Source: Pithys albifrons albifrons (taxonomy: Eukaryota > Chordata > Aves > Passeriformes > Thamnophilidae). From it: a stretch of 64,000 nt of DNA. The translations under genes and the position numbers were made by a program. Positions within the stretch are counted from its first letter, which is position 1. Every line of letters starts with the position of its first letter. The stretch is from the NCBI RefSeq assembly GCF_047495875.1, contig NC_092497.1, positions 56,970,977 to 57,034,976 on the forward strand. The letters are read 5' to 3'. The notes under the pieces were generated by a model that was not told the origin of the DNA, searched no databases, and worked only from the letters and a program-made list of their open reading frames with translations. Of the stretch, positions 1 through 11,012 are shown piece after piece.

Positions 1-1400
1 GTGTAATGCATTTGACTTTTTCTCTATATTTTTCTTGATGAAATAACTGAACTTACATTAAAACATCTGACTAAAATAAAGAACCTGGGGAAAGAAAAAT
101 AATTAGAGTCCATGCCCGTCTTTCAGATGCCGTGCAGCCCACTGTGTTAATTTATAATTAGACATATTTTAACTCCTAAATGACAACATTTCCCCACAGG
201 GGGCTTCTTTGCACTCGTCTGAGTGCCACTAATTTGGATTGTCTGGTGTTGCTGGTCCCTCTTTCCCCTCATTCTACTCCATTTTATTTGACTCCACTCT
301 CTGTTTCAACTCTATTTCATATCTTTAAAAAGTCTGGTTTTAGTTTCAATCTTTTAACTATGGATAATTCCACTGCACTACAAATAAAACACTAAGTTTG
401 CTTGCACTGAATATTATGAATTGTTGTTTTCTTTTTGTTAAATTGAGTCAGATAGTTTAAGGAAATGAAAATACATATTTTCTAGTAAGTATATGTGTAA
501 TATCTGTGCATGTTTAATTAATTCTGATGAGTTGATTTCTTTTTACTGTGGTATGGTAGCAATAATATCAGATAACTTACAAATTTCATTATTTCAACAT
601 GAAAATTGTACAAAATTTTCAAGATAGGTGAGAGAAAATACAGCCAAATAAAGTAGGGATAGAGACATTCATATTGGTTTTATACTATTAAATATAATTT
701 ATGTATCGACAAACCATTTTGCACAACTTTCCATCAGTGCTGAACATTCAAATCTCAATCACAGATGACTGTAATAACAGAGTGACTGAAGTTGTCAGAG
801 GCCTCTGGACGTTGTAGACTCTACCCTTCAGCTCAAGCAGGGACACCTACAACAGGTTTCCCAGGACACAGGCCAAGTTTAAAAGAAAACTCACTGAGGA
901 AAAAAAAAATTGCTTATTTTACACTCTGTTCTTGGATCCAGCATAGACTTCATTTGCCTGTTCTTCAAATAAACAGGCTGGGTGTGAATCAAAGGGGAAA
1001 ACAAAATTTTTCTGAATTTATTTGAGATTTATACCTAAACTCCAATGTTTTTTCATAAAGAATACACACATTTTTAAAGTTTCAGACATTGTTTCATGTA
1101 ACAAATAAATTTTCTGACAGTTTACAAGTGCTTCAGATAATTGGTGTACATTTTATAAATATTTCTAAAATGGTCTGTCAAAGATTTTTTTTAAAGAGCT
1201 TTGCAAGGCACTTGAAAACAAATGTTTATTTCTAGCTATCAGGAGTTTTAATATAATTCCATATTTTTAAAAAAATAGAGTCTGTCAAAAAACCCAAAAC
1301 CCAAACTAAACAACAGAAAGAAGAGTAATGCAGAGAATATAGAGGAAAAATACTCTTTCTAAGTGTGTCATCTCAAAATTTTCAGGAGGAACTTTTCAGG
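1..1400. other. AT-rich non-coding DNA, no gene seen
   Basis: I see no gene, RNA or recognisable repeat here. Open frames are short and lack splice context or coding character. Near 1287-1320 there is a small A/C-only run of the same kind as the larger tract that follows. Confidence 0.7.
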
Positions 1401-1504
1401 AAAACAAAGCAAAACAAAATGAAACAAAATGAAACAAAACAAAACAAAAAACCCCCACCAAATCAAACCAACAAACCAACCAAAAATACAGACAAAAAAA
1501 AATT
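1401..1504. repeat. A/C-rich low-complexity tract with decamer repeat
   Basis: The plus strand is almost entirely A and C. It starts with about three imperfect copies of a 10-bp unit close to AAACAAAATG and grades into CCAAA/CCAACC-type sequence. The 78-codon frame over it (K, N, Q, P and T only) reflects composition, not a gene. Similar tracts recur at 1945, 19579, 47893 and 55809, with reverse-complement versions at 2727, 10963 and 38056. Confidence 0.8.
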
Positions 1505-1944
1505 AAAATTCCCAAGTCATACTGATATGAAAAGAAGAAATATATTTCATAAAAATGTAGTGACAAGAAGTTTTCCCTTGCAGCAATTTAAATGGCTTTA
1601 AAGAAAGAATGGAGGGAAAGATTATATTCTGTGACCTCTCTACATTAGCAGATCTCCTTTCACAAACACAGCAGAAACATCTAGAAGGAAGATTTAAGAT
1701 CTCATGTCTGTGGCACAGTAGAGAAGTAATACAGAATCATATCCAAAATATGTAAAGGAACTGTTGCTATAGTTTTCATCCCCAGTGTCTGTGGGGTAAT
1801 TTGTAGAAAGCTGGACTTATTTGGAATCTGTATCCTTCTAGTCTATAAAATAGACAGGAGACAGTCTGTACAGTGTCCTGGAAATTAGTTATACTGCTAC
1901 CCAGCATGAGGTATCTCTTGCTATAGGACTTGTAAAAGCAGTAT
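1505..1944. other. Unassigned AT-rich DNA
   Basis: Nothing recognisable is present. The minus-strand frame here is short and has no family resemblance. Confidence 0.6.
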
Positions 1945-2019
1945 GAAAAAAAACCCACAAACAACCAACCCCAAAACCCAATACAATCAAAACCAAATAA
2001 CCAATCAAAGAAAAAAATT
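1945..2019. repeat. A/C-only low-complexity tract
   Basis: A run of A plus C with CAACCAACCCC- and CAAAACC-type units ends just before a CR1 tail on the minus strand. It may be the remnant of a mutated poly(A)/simple repeat. Its origin is not determined. Confidence 0.7.
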
Positions 2020-2060
2020 AACAGCTTTTGTTCAATCTAGATTACAAAATCTTTTTGAAG

Positions 2061-2180
2061 ATCATCGAATAATAGAATATCCTGAGTTGGAAGTGATCCA
2101 CAAGGATGATTAAAGTCCAGCTCCTGACCAGGGAGAGGACAACCCCAAGAATCATACCACGTGCCTGAGATACGCTGTTT
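2061..2180 (-). mobile_element. CR1 LINE 3'-end fragment, minus orientation
   Basis: Read on plus, it opens with ATCATCGAATAATAGAAT, a mutated version of the CR1 terminal octamer repeat. It continues through CCTGAGTTGGAAGTGATCCACAAGGATGATTAAAGTCCAG-type sequence, then GGACAACCCCAAGAATCA and GTGCCTGAGA, which match the reverse complement of a CR1 3' UTR as I recall it. The element is severely 5' truncated, as usual for CR1, leaving about 120 bp and no coding part. Divergence looks moderate, so this is an old copy. Confidence 0.8.
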
Positions 2181-2726
2181 ATAATTATTTTTGAAGGAGT
2201 TATCTGAATGATGGTGTTAGAGTTGAAGCCAGGTAATAAGAAGAGAATTTCTGGGAAGAAGATAATAATTGACACTACAGCAGAATTGGATAAGACTAAC
2301 TAGGCAATTATGGTGTGGCAGGTGAAACAGATTACCCATATATATGAGGGAAATAATGACAAAAATAGGTTGTAATGGCTCTCTACAAAACAGTGCCTTA
2401 AGTAATTCACATGCAATATAAGGATTGAAAACAAAGGAAGTTGTAATTATGTGCTGAGCATAATCAACTTTACCTGAATACTCTGTGAACGATTCAGATC
2501 CTGAGATATTCAGATCTTCACCCTCAACTTTAGGCTCAGGACAGAAAATTAAAAATTCTAAGGGACACAAAAATTCTCAGCTGGTTCTTATGCACAGAGG
2601 GGACAAAAGGAGCTAGAAACCTACAGCTGTCATTTCATCTTGGATTCACAGTTTTAAGAAAGATACTGAATGAGAAGTAAAGTATTCCATTTGTTAAATT
2701 GCTAAGCTTAGAGACAATTGTAGATA
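2181..2726. other. Unassigned AT-rich DNA
   Basis: A 117-codon minus-strand frame spans 2217-2570, but its composition follows the local AT bias. It has no recognisable domain and no convincing splice sites. I do not call a gene. Confidence 0.55.
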
Positions 2727-2764
2727 TTTTGGGGGGGGTGTTTTGGTTTTTTGATTTTTTTTTC
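2727..2764. repeat. G/T-only low-complexity tract with G8 run
   Basis: TTTT followed by eight G, then GTTTTGG and T-rich sequence. On the minus strand it is an A/C tract like those at 1401 and 1945. One G-run is not enough for an intramolecular quadruplex. Confidence 0.75.
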
Positions 2765-3218
2765 TGACAGTATTCGCAGCATTTCAAATGTAACCTTAAC
2801 ATTTTTCCTTTCCAAAAGTTCCTTTCCAAACAGGTCTTTCCCATCCTCACATCTTTATTTTTGCCACCAGTTAGTTTAAAGCACCATAGTAGTTTCAACA
2901 ACTGATGCAATTAATCTCGAGCAGCTGATCATGAGAACAATTAATAAGAAGTGTGAGAAACCTTTATAACCACAGAGATGGAAACCTAAAAGTTGTGATT
3001 TAGTACCTTATGTAAAAGGATAAAAACATGCATCAAATTTAAAGCACCTATCTAGAAGCCATAGATCAAGAGATTTTTAAGAAATAGTGCTTATTAATTT
3101 GTTTCAGTGTAATGAATTGCCTTTAAATAGTAGAACAAGCAGGACCTAATAGTATAATATAAATGTTTACATGGAAACAGGGCATAACATCCTAATTTTA
3201 CAACATAAAGTGTAAAAT
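2765..3218. other. Unassigned AT-rich DNA
   Basis: No gene or repeat family is recognised between the G/T tract and the AT palindrome. Confidence 0.6.
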
Positions 3219-3350
3219 TACACTATATATATATAATATATATAATACTATAATAATAATATATATACTATATATATTATAAAGATAGAGATAGAGATAT
3301 CTCTATCTTTATATATTATAAAGATAGAGATAGAGATACAAATATATAGA
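3219..3350. repeat. AT microsatellite with palindrome and duplicated GATAGA block
   Basis: TA/TAA repeats lead into a block, TATATATTATAAAGATAGAG, that occurs again about 40 bp downstream. Between the copies lies CTCTATCTTTATATATTATA. The sequence GATAGAGATATCTCTATC (3290-3307) is its own reverse complement, with arms of 10 bp at 3289-3298 and 3299-3308. The longer arms 3281-3290 and 3301-3310 can also pair around a 10-base loop. This could form a hairpin or cruciform. Confidence 0.85.
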
Positions 3351-3468
3351 TACTTCTGATTAAGGGAAAAGAAAGAATAAATTTATGGAACAGTTTCATA
3401 CCAATAAGATAGTTAATGTGTAATAACACCTTTTCTTTCCAATGCCACAGTGACTTTGTTAATGGAAT

Positions 3469-3545
3469 AGAATCATAGAGCTGTAGAGTTGCAGTATAGT
3501 TTGGGCTGGAAGGGAACATAAAGGACATCTAGTTCCAGTCTCACC
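3469..3545 (-). mobile_element. CR1 LINE 3'-end fragment, minus orientation
   Basis: AGAATCATAGAG at the left edge is the CR1 terminal repeat in reverse. It is followed by TTTGGGCTGGAAGGGAACAT and GACATCTAGTTCCA, which correspond to the reverse complement of the usual avian CR1 tail. The remaining match is only about 80-100 bp, and the right boundary fades into ordinary DNA. Confidence 0.8.
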
Positions 3546-3589
3546 TGAGCCTCTGTGAAATCCAATACTTGCTTGCTCTTTTATCCCAA

Positions 3590-3607
3590 AATATATATAT
3601 ATATATA
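3590..3607. repeat. (TA)n microsatellite
   Basis: Nine perfect AT dinucleotides just right of the CR1 fragment, followed by a further short TATATA at about 3629. Confidence 0.9.
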
Positions 3608-5844
3608 AAGCCATCTCTGGGAGTAGTGTATATATACACCTGCTAAGCAGAGGAAAAATGTGTCAGGACATACCATATTGAAGATGACAAATTTAAATGA
3701 TAATGAAAAGAACAGGCTTTTTACTTTGCCTTGAAATGATATTGCCACTTTTAAAATCTGATCTAAACTGTAAGAGTAAAATCTAAAATTAATTTATATG
3801 TTTGCTACTGAAGTGTCTCAAAAGTGCCACTGCCCAGGAAGATGATGAGGACTATCATCTTTCACTGAAGCCTTGAGAAAGGATACAAACACTTATTCCT
3901 TAAAGGTCTACTACCACTTCATCTTTTTAATTTTATTTTTATTTACAGGTGAATATTTACTAGTATTTCATGGAGCAAAGTTAAGTATTTATAAAGTTGT
4001 ATTTTCATAAATACTGGTAATGAATTTTTATCCTTTTCATTCATTTGTGAGGAGCATTCCCTAAATTTAGAATCTTGAGAAAAGTACATAGGTAAATGTC
4101 ACTAAAATAATGTATACTTGATATAAAAAATCAATTTCTCTGTCAATTTTACCTAAGACTCACCCAAACTATGGTAACACCACTTTCATTTCCTGAAGAA
4201 AAATCTTTATAAATATTCTTACTCTGAAAAAGTTTGACATCAGTAATATACCATTATCAATAATGCTTACATATATTTTAGTGTGGCTTTCATTCACAAA
4301 GAAGGCAGTAGAGAGGTCAAGAAACTAGATTTTGTTTCCATCCTTTGCATCTGACTCAGCACATTCAAGCTCTAACTGGTGTTATCAACCAAGAAAGTAC
4401 AATGTCAAGGCTTATACACTTGGTGCAATATTATCTAGTGGAGAGTAGGGGAGGGATGAGGCTCAGTTGGTTTTATTTTTGAGAATGGAAGTTAAATCTT
4501 CGGTGATAGTATAGAGAAATTTAATAAAAATCTTTTTCAGATTTCATTTCTAAGGAAAGAATGATGGAAACCTTTAACCTGAAATGCACCTTAAAGTAGT
4601 TTCTTGGTTATTCTCTGTCACTAGCATTTTATCAAATGCATCAGCAGCTGATAAAAAATTATCTGGGTTTTGTCAAGAGTGCTATGTGTCTTCATGAAAA
4701 GTAGAGTTGGTTACTCAAAGCTGAATCACACAGCCCCATGTTCATTTACAAAGTACTACTTTTTAAAGGCCATATTTAGTTTCTCTCTTGACATGCCTCA
4801 TTTAACTCATTAAACAAGCTGTTAAACATGTCACAGATTTTAAAACTTAGTTTCTGAAAAATCTCAACTGCTGACTTCATATAATGAAATCAGTACTAAC
4901 AGAAAATAGGTTTGGACCAAAAGACAAACAATCTCAAGGGAACAGAAATGGCAGGGGGTGTAGGGGTGTTTTTTAAAGAAAAATGTGACTACTACTACAT
5001 GTCTGAGAAGGAAAGCAAACAATGAACCAATTACCCTTGAAACTTGTGGAGACTTTTTATGACAGAAATTGAACAGATATTCCAGAACAGAGACGGCAAT
5101 AACAGGCCTAGTTTAAAACTGGCCTTTATTTTGGACTGAATCTCAGTAATTTAACAACATTTGACAAGTAGTATAAGGCTACAGATCAATTCTAAGAAAA
5201 AGCAGCAGCGTGTCAGGTGTCATAATACTTTGTACTTGTACATCCTTTTGTGTTATGTTCTGTGGAACACCTGTTACAAAGACTATGCTGCTGCTTTGCT
5301 TTTTGTTGCAAGTTACTTTCCTTCACTGCTGTTGCAGTCACAGGAAGCTGTATCCTTCAAAGCTTTTATTCTGCATACATGACTCAAATATTTTTAGTTT
5401 CTGCATGCACTCTGATTTCTCTACATACTTCTTCCCTTACTAGAATATCTTATTTCTGAATCTTTGAGTTTAAATCTTCCATCATTAGTAGACTTGCATT
5501 ACATCTTTGTTGACTATGAACAAGGTGAAGCTCTTGTTTTGCTATAGATAAATGGAGGCTCTGATAGTAAACATTCACAAATTCTGTATGGATAGATTCC
5601 TGAAGTTAACACAGAAAGCTAATTAAATCACTTTATGTGTTCAAAATGGTTACTTAGAACTTGTGAAATAAAATTAATCTAAAAAATATTCTTTTGTATA
5701 GAGAAAAGGTTTGTGTCATGCATTTCTTCTAGAAAGTACTGAGAGTTGAAATAAGGTTTTACATCAATGAAAGTAAATATGTTTCTTCTCTTCATTAAAA
5801 TAATGAAGTACTATCTAGTGTGTATCCTTTTACGGTTTCTGAGG
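3608..5844. other. Unassigned AT-rich DNA, 2.2 kb
   Basis: No gene is supported. Three overlapping short plus-strand frames near 5161-5459 occupy three phases of the same cysteine-rich, T-rich stretch, which marks them as chance frames. No CR1 or LTR ends are visible. Confidence 0.6.
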
Positions 5845-6925
5845 TTTCCAGAGAGCACCTGGACTACAGTAAGCAGCATAGGCACACTGTTTTCCATATG
5901 ATACTCAGAGAGAAGCTGTTGATGTATGGCATGGATGAGCAGATGGTGAGGTGGATTGAAAACTGGCTGAAACAGCTGGATGCTGAAGATGGTGATCAGC
6001 AGCCCAAAGCCATGTTGGGGGCCAGTGGCTAGTCATGTGCCTGCTAAGTCACTACTGATTCCAGTCTTTTTTAGCATCTTCACTGATCAGCTGGATGATA
6101 GGGAAAAGTGTCCCTTCAGCAAGATTTAAACACCAAACTGACAGCTGTGGCTGATATGGAAGGCTATTCTGCCACTCAGAGAGACCTTGACAGTCTGGAG
6201 AAGCAAGCTGACAGGAACCCTATGAATTTCAACAAGAAAAAAGCAACGTCTTGGGAAGAACAACCCCAGACACCATTGTACACTGGGAGCTCACCCAGCT
6301 GAAAAGTAGCTTTATAGAAGAGGATCTGGGATTCATGGTGGACACCAGGCAGAATACAAGTTTACAATATGCCCTGGCTGCAAAGGTGAATGGGTCTGTA
6401 TTAGCCAGTTATTGCCAGCAGGTCAGTGAAGGTGATTGTTCCTCTCTGCTCAGAAATGGTGAGGTTACAGACCACTGTAGCGGTTCGGGGTTCCCAGTAC
6501 AAGAGTGATATGGACATACTGGAGAAATTCCAGTGTAGGGCTGTTGAAGTGATGAAGGGACTGGAGGATCTCATCCAAGAGGAAAGGCTGAGAGAGCTGG
6601 TACTCTCAGCTCTCAGTTTAGCCTGGAGTGAAAGCTCAAGAAAGCATGTAAAGAAGAGCCAGGATCTTTTCCCTGACAGAGGCAGTAGGGACAAAGGCAG
6701 GAAGCCTAGAGTGAATATTAGGAAGCACTTTTTCTCTGTGTGGGTAACTAAGCACTGACACAGGTTACCCAGAGAGGCTGAGAAGTCCTCCCAAGAGATA
6801 TTAATGGTCTTCAGCAACTCACATCTCTATGTGAAGCATGCAGCTTGGAACAGATGACCTCCCTTCCAAATGGAACTATTCTGTGATTTTGGGATTCTGT
6901 GATTCAGTAAGATTCTCTGTGATTA
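5845..6925 (+). mobile_element. CR1 LINE ORF2 reverse-transcriptase remnant and 3' UTR
   Basis: A decayed, 5'-truncated CR1 retrotransposon. Translated in shifting frames it gives the RT stretch HTVFHMILREKL...MVRWIENWL (5881-5970), the QRDLDSLEKQADRNPMNFNKK segment (6178-6240) and the EEDLGFMVDTR segment near 6317-6350. It then runs through the CR1 C-terminal region, EERLREL near 6578-6600 and IRKHFFSVWV near 6717-6747. The end is ATTCTGTGATTTTGGGATTCTGTGATTC (6878-6905), the terminal octamer repeat. Frameshifts and stops separate the pieces. At the catalytic FADD-type box (about 6110-6140) codons are missing and a TAA stands in frame, so no active RT can be made. Confidence 0.9.
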
Positions 6926-7129
6926 TGTGAATGTTTACATAAATTTAGTTCACTCCATGTGAAAAGGTCTTTTAGACAGAACTTTTTATAGTCCATTGTT
7001 ATTAATGCAGGCGAAAACTACTGGTGATTGCTCTGTTTCACTGTTCTTTATAAAATACATTTTAAATAACATGGAGAATTTAACAGTTTCCTAAAGACTA
7101 GAATAGATGGTGAGACCTCAGGACTAAAC

Positions 7130-7330
7130 GAATGTAAGACTGTCTTCACTGTTGCAGAAAATACCAGAAGGACCACCCAGGAATATTACTGAAGGGCATT
7201 TAGAGAGGCACAAATTGATTAAAGGTAGTCCCAACATGGACTCAGTAAAACAAAAGACTCTGTAATAAATCTTACTGACCTTTTGAGGGTGAAAGAGTTG
7301 GCAAGGTGGACGCTGAGGACAGAATTTACC
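7130..7330 (+). mobile_element. Possible CR1/L2-like LINE fragment
   Basis: The run CATTTAGAGAGGCACAAATT, then CAACATGGACTCAGTAAAAC and CTGACCTTTTGAGGG, resembles the LINE RT region around the SQHGFTKGKS motif of CR1-type elements. Identity is low and the ends are unclear, so the assignment is tentative. Confidence 0.4.
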
Positions 7331-10300
7331 AACACTTCAAGAGCACTTCCAATGCAGCATAACACAGGAAAGACTAATCTACAAGGTAAGCAGGCCTGAT
7401 GTGAAGAAGCAAATTATTTGAGAAAAAAACTGATTGAGGAATAAAAGCAAATATCCTGAAGAGTAAAAACATGTAAGAAATTGATTGGCAAGGGTTGAAA
7501 GTAAGTTAACACAAAATTGAGACTTTAATTTTGTCTGTTTGTGCTCCAGAAATAAAAAATAAAACAAAAAATAAATAAGACAATATGAATAGGGCATAAA
7601 ACTAAAAAGAAAACTCGTGAATTCTGATGACTAGAACAGACCAGAGTCTATTGCAACAGTTTACACCTAATGCAGTTCTATGTGAATGGCAATGAAAGTG
7701 TCCCATGTCACATATATAAGCATGAGTGTACACACTTGTGTAGATATACTTAACATTCTGTGCTGTGTGTGTTGCAATCCTCAATGCATGTTTTTTCTAC
7801 TATTAATTTATCTGAAGTGACAGTTTTCAGAACCCAGCACTTAGCCTGGTCACATTCATTTGCAGAGACATCATGGGATAAATCTCTTCCTTTCCTCCAT
7901 GGCACTGTGCGTTTCAAAGAACTTTTATCATGACCATGAAAGTTCTGTATACATGAAAGATCCACTATACTCCTGTGTCACCAGTGACCACAGAGCTTTT
8001 ATAGATTCTGTGTAAAAGCCTACATTTTGCCACCAGGAAAGGAGAGTCATTCCCCTGAATTTATTCCGGTCTTTTGAATGCATCATGTTTCTTCTGGAAA
8101 TCTCTTGGAAAATATGGCAGATGTAGGAATGCTATAACAGTTATGGAGTATAACTACTTTGGTAACAGCAAATATTTTCTCCAGTTCAAAATTATGTTAT
8201 TTGAACTGTTATTACCATAAATAACCCTTATCTACCCTTGTGTAAAGTATCGTGTTACAAATTCGGTTCTTTTCTCCTCACAAATGTAAACCCAAAATAG
8301 GATCATTCCTGATTGGTCAAAGAACATGCATGATACATCAATGAAGGAGCAAGAAAAATGAGTGTAATATATTTCTTATTAGTTATTATCTTGCCAGTAC
8401 ACTTTTAGTAGTTGAAATTATTATAATTTAATTTAAGCAATGAATATATCATGTCAAAGTTCCTGTCATGCCTCCAGTAATACAAGAAAATCACCATTCA
8501 GGGATTCAGTTTTATCTTATATGCATGTGTTTGCATATATATTTTCTCCTTTTTGAACAAATATGTGGTTCCCTAGATCTATTTCCTGCATTATTACTTT
8601 TTTTCCCTCAAGCATATACCAGAGTTAGTAAACACTTCGGCAAAACTCCCTCTGAACCTCAAAAGGAAAATGTGCTGCACTTTCAGAAATGTCTATGATT
8701 TTCCACTTACAGTCTGACTTTCTTTTATGCTTTTATCATAGTTCAGTAACACAGCCCAGTTCTGTCATGAAGTTATCCAATCTCTCTTATCTCTTTTAGG
8801 GGAAATGGATTGATTTTTCTTTTCTCTCTCATCTCATAAATAACTTCATATGCTAGCCACAGGAGGTAGAACCATTAGCCTAAATCAGTCCTTGTTGATT
8901 AATCTGTTCAAACTTCCTCAGCAAGTTACGTGAACAAGCAAAACTTATTAAATCAATAAAAGAATGCAAGAGATTATTAAACAAGATATTTACATTCAAA
9001 TGGTACGTGGAGAAAGTGAAGAGGAATATTTTCCTCACTGGACAAACAGGAAAAATAATGATGATAGGAAGCTTATGGATCATGATAACATTGCAGCATG
9101 GATCCAAAATTCAGATGTGTTGCTTCAGTTTATTATTAATATGAGTCTGCATTTTAGCATTAAGAGAATCCTTCCAGTATGCCTGCTTGTCTAACTAACA
9201 TACAAGCATTGATCTAGCAAGGTGTGAAACTCCCTTTTTTTCTCTTGGATGAGTTAACATGTATCTTTCAGAAATGTCCCCAGCTACTGAACCACTCATT
9301 TTATGCCTAAACACATATATTAACTAAGATGTTCATACAAATATCTGTTCAGAATAAATGCCTTTAGCTCATCACTCACTTTTCACTCACAGTAAACCTA
9401 ATAGCATCTATTTTTCTTCTAAAGATATAAGACAGTTTAGTACAAACAGGGGATGCAACTTTTCTAGACTAGTGTACAAAATTCTGTTCCTCAGTTTCTG
9501 TTTATACATTGTAGAATGGTTAACTGGAGGCAGTTTTAAGGTCATTACTGGTGCACCTAATCACCCACTATCAGAAAGTGTATGGCTGCTCAGTGAAGAT
9601 AATAAGACAACTCAAAGATGTTGATTATCCTCACCCTGACTCACTGGCTTGCGTTCCTGCCTTGACCTCATTCCTGAGGAGATGTGTGATTTACAAGCTG
9701 GAGGTGCCCTTAGCTGGCTCTCTGGTCTGCCCAACTTTGTGGACAACCCCCATTCATCCTACTGCTCTTGTCCCAAGAAAGCAGCCATTCCACTCTGGAA
9801 CACAACATAAATGTGATCGTCTGCACCAACGCAATTGTCAACATCAATACACTAACAGCTTTATCTACTGATTTTATCTATTTATAAACCTTTTTTTCAC
9901 ATGCTTTTTGGCACAAGACCTACCAAAATCTTCCAAGTATTTATATATTCATCCTCTTCATAGACATGTCATATCATATTATATGACACACTAATATTTA
10001 CAGATATGGATAGAGAAGCAAAATCATCTAGATTCACAAATGGGGCTGAGGGCCTGTATTTCAAATTCATGTCCTAAAAACAAAGGCATGCTACTCTTGT
10101 CTCTTTGAAGGCTAGAACTTTGCCACACTTTTGCATATTCACTCACGAGCTTTTACTTAAATATTTACTTAATGCTACCATATCAGCCTACTCCGTGACA
10201 GTGCTGGGGAGTTCTGTGACTAAACACTACCAAAAACCAAAATGTGACATTTTTATGGATTCCTGAAAAGCCAGTGTAACAATCTCACATACCTTAAAAC

Positions 10301-10962
10301 ATATCTGGGAAATATGGACAGCTCATATCTGCACAATCCATTGTCCAGAAAGGGTGACAGTGATGCCATACCTGCACTTCACCCAAGACTGAAGCAGAAC
10401 TGTGGTAAAAATTCCAGCTGGCCCTAAAGGAACATGAATGAAAATGTCTCGACTCCCAAGATAATGTAATAATTCAATCATCAAGGATTTTTGAGGGAGT
10501 CTTTCTCAGATTGCTCCTTGTTTGGTTAATTTTCATGTATGAATAAAAACTATTATTCGGTTCTGAACAATATTAAAAATTGAGGATAACAAATGGAACA
10601 ATTCCCTTTGTGGAACTGACATAAAGTGATTTATCTACAAGCGCTCAGAAAAAGCTGTGACTTTTTAAAAATAAAATAGGATCCTCTGAATAACATACTA
10701 GAAAATTCCTTTTCTGAACTTCATTTCTAGCTGCTGGTAGAAGCAATCATTTCATATTTATGGAAGTATTCGTGAATGCTTCCATTCACAGTAGCCTTCA
10801 TCTTTCATTTGCTTAAGTGCCCTTTCTCATCTGCTGTGAATGAAATGAAAAGTGGTCTTTCTTCTTCCTTTTTGTCTCTTTTGGAGGCAAGTAAATCTTT
10901 AGTCTTCTAGCTCCCCCTCAAAAGAAGATGAGAACTGTGATATCAAGGTTATTTGCTTTTCC
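7331..10962. other. Unassigned DNA, 3.6 kb
   Basis: No gene is supported. The 106-codon plus frame at 9551-9871 lies in a slightly GC-richer patch (about 9640-9830) that is not recognisable as a repeat or exon. Frames on both strands at 8880-9194 overlap, as expected for chance. Confidence 0.55.
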
Positions 10963-11012
10963 TTTTTTTGTTTTACTTTGGGTTTTTTGGGGTGGGATTT
11001 GGAGGTGTTTCC
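10963..11012. repeat. G/T-rich low-complexity tract
   Basis: TTTTTTTGTTTTACTTTGGG followed by TTTTTTGGGGTGGGATTTGG. This is a strand-asymmetric G/T run equivalent to an A/C tract on the minus strand. Confidence 0.7.

Noticed and set aside
2217..2570. 117-codon minus-strand frame
   Set aside because: AT-biased, unrecognised and overlapped by another minus frame. No promoter or splice support.
6401..6817. 138-codon minus-strand frame
   Set aside because: It is antisense to the CR1 RT region at 5845-6925. Frames antisense to ORF2 are common artefacts.
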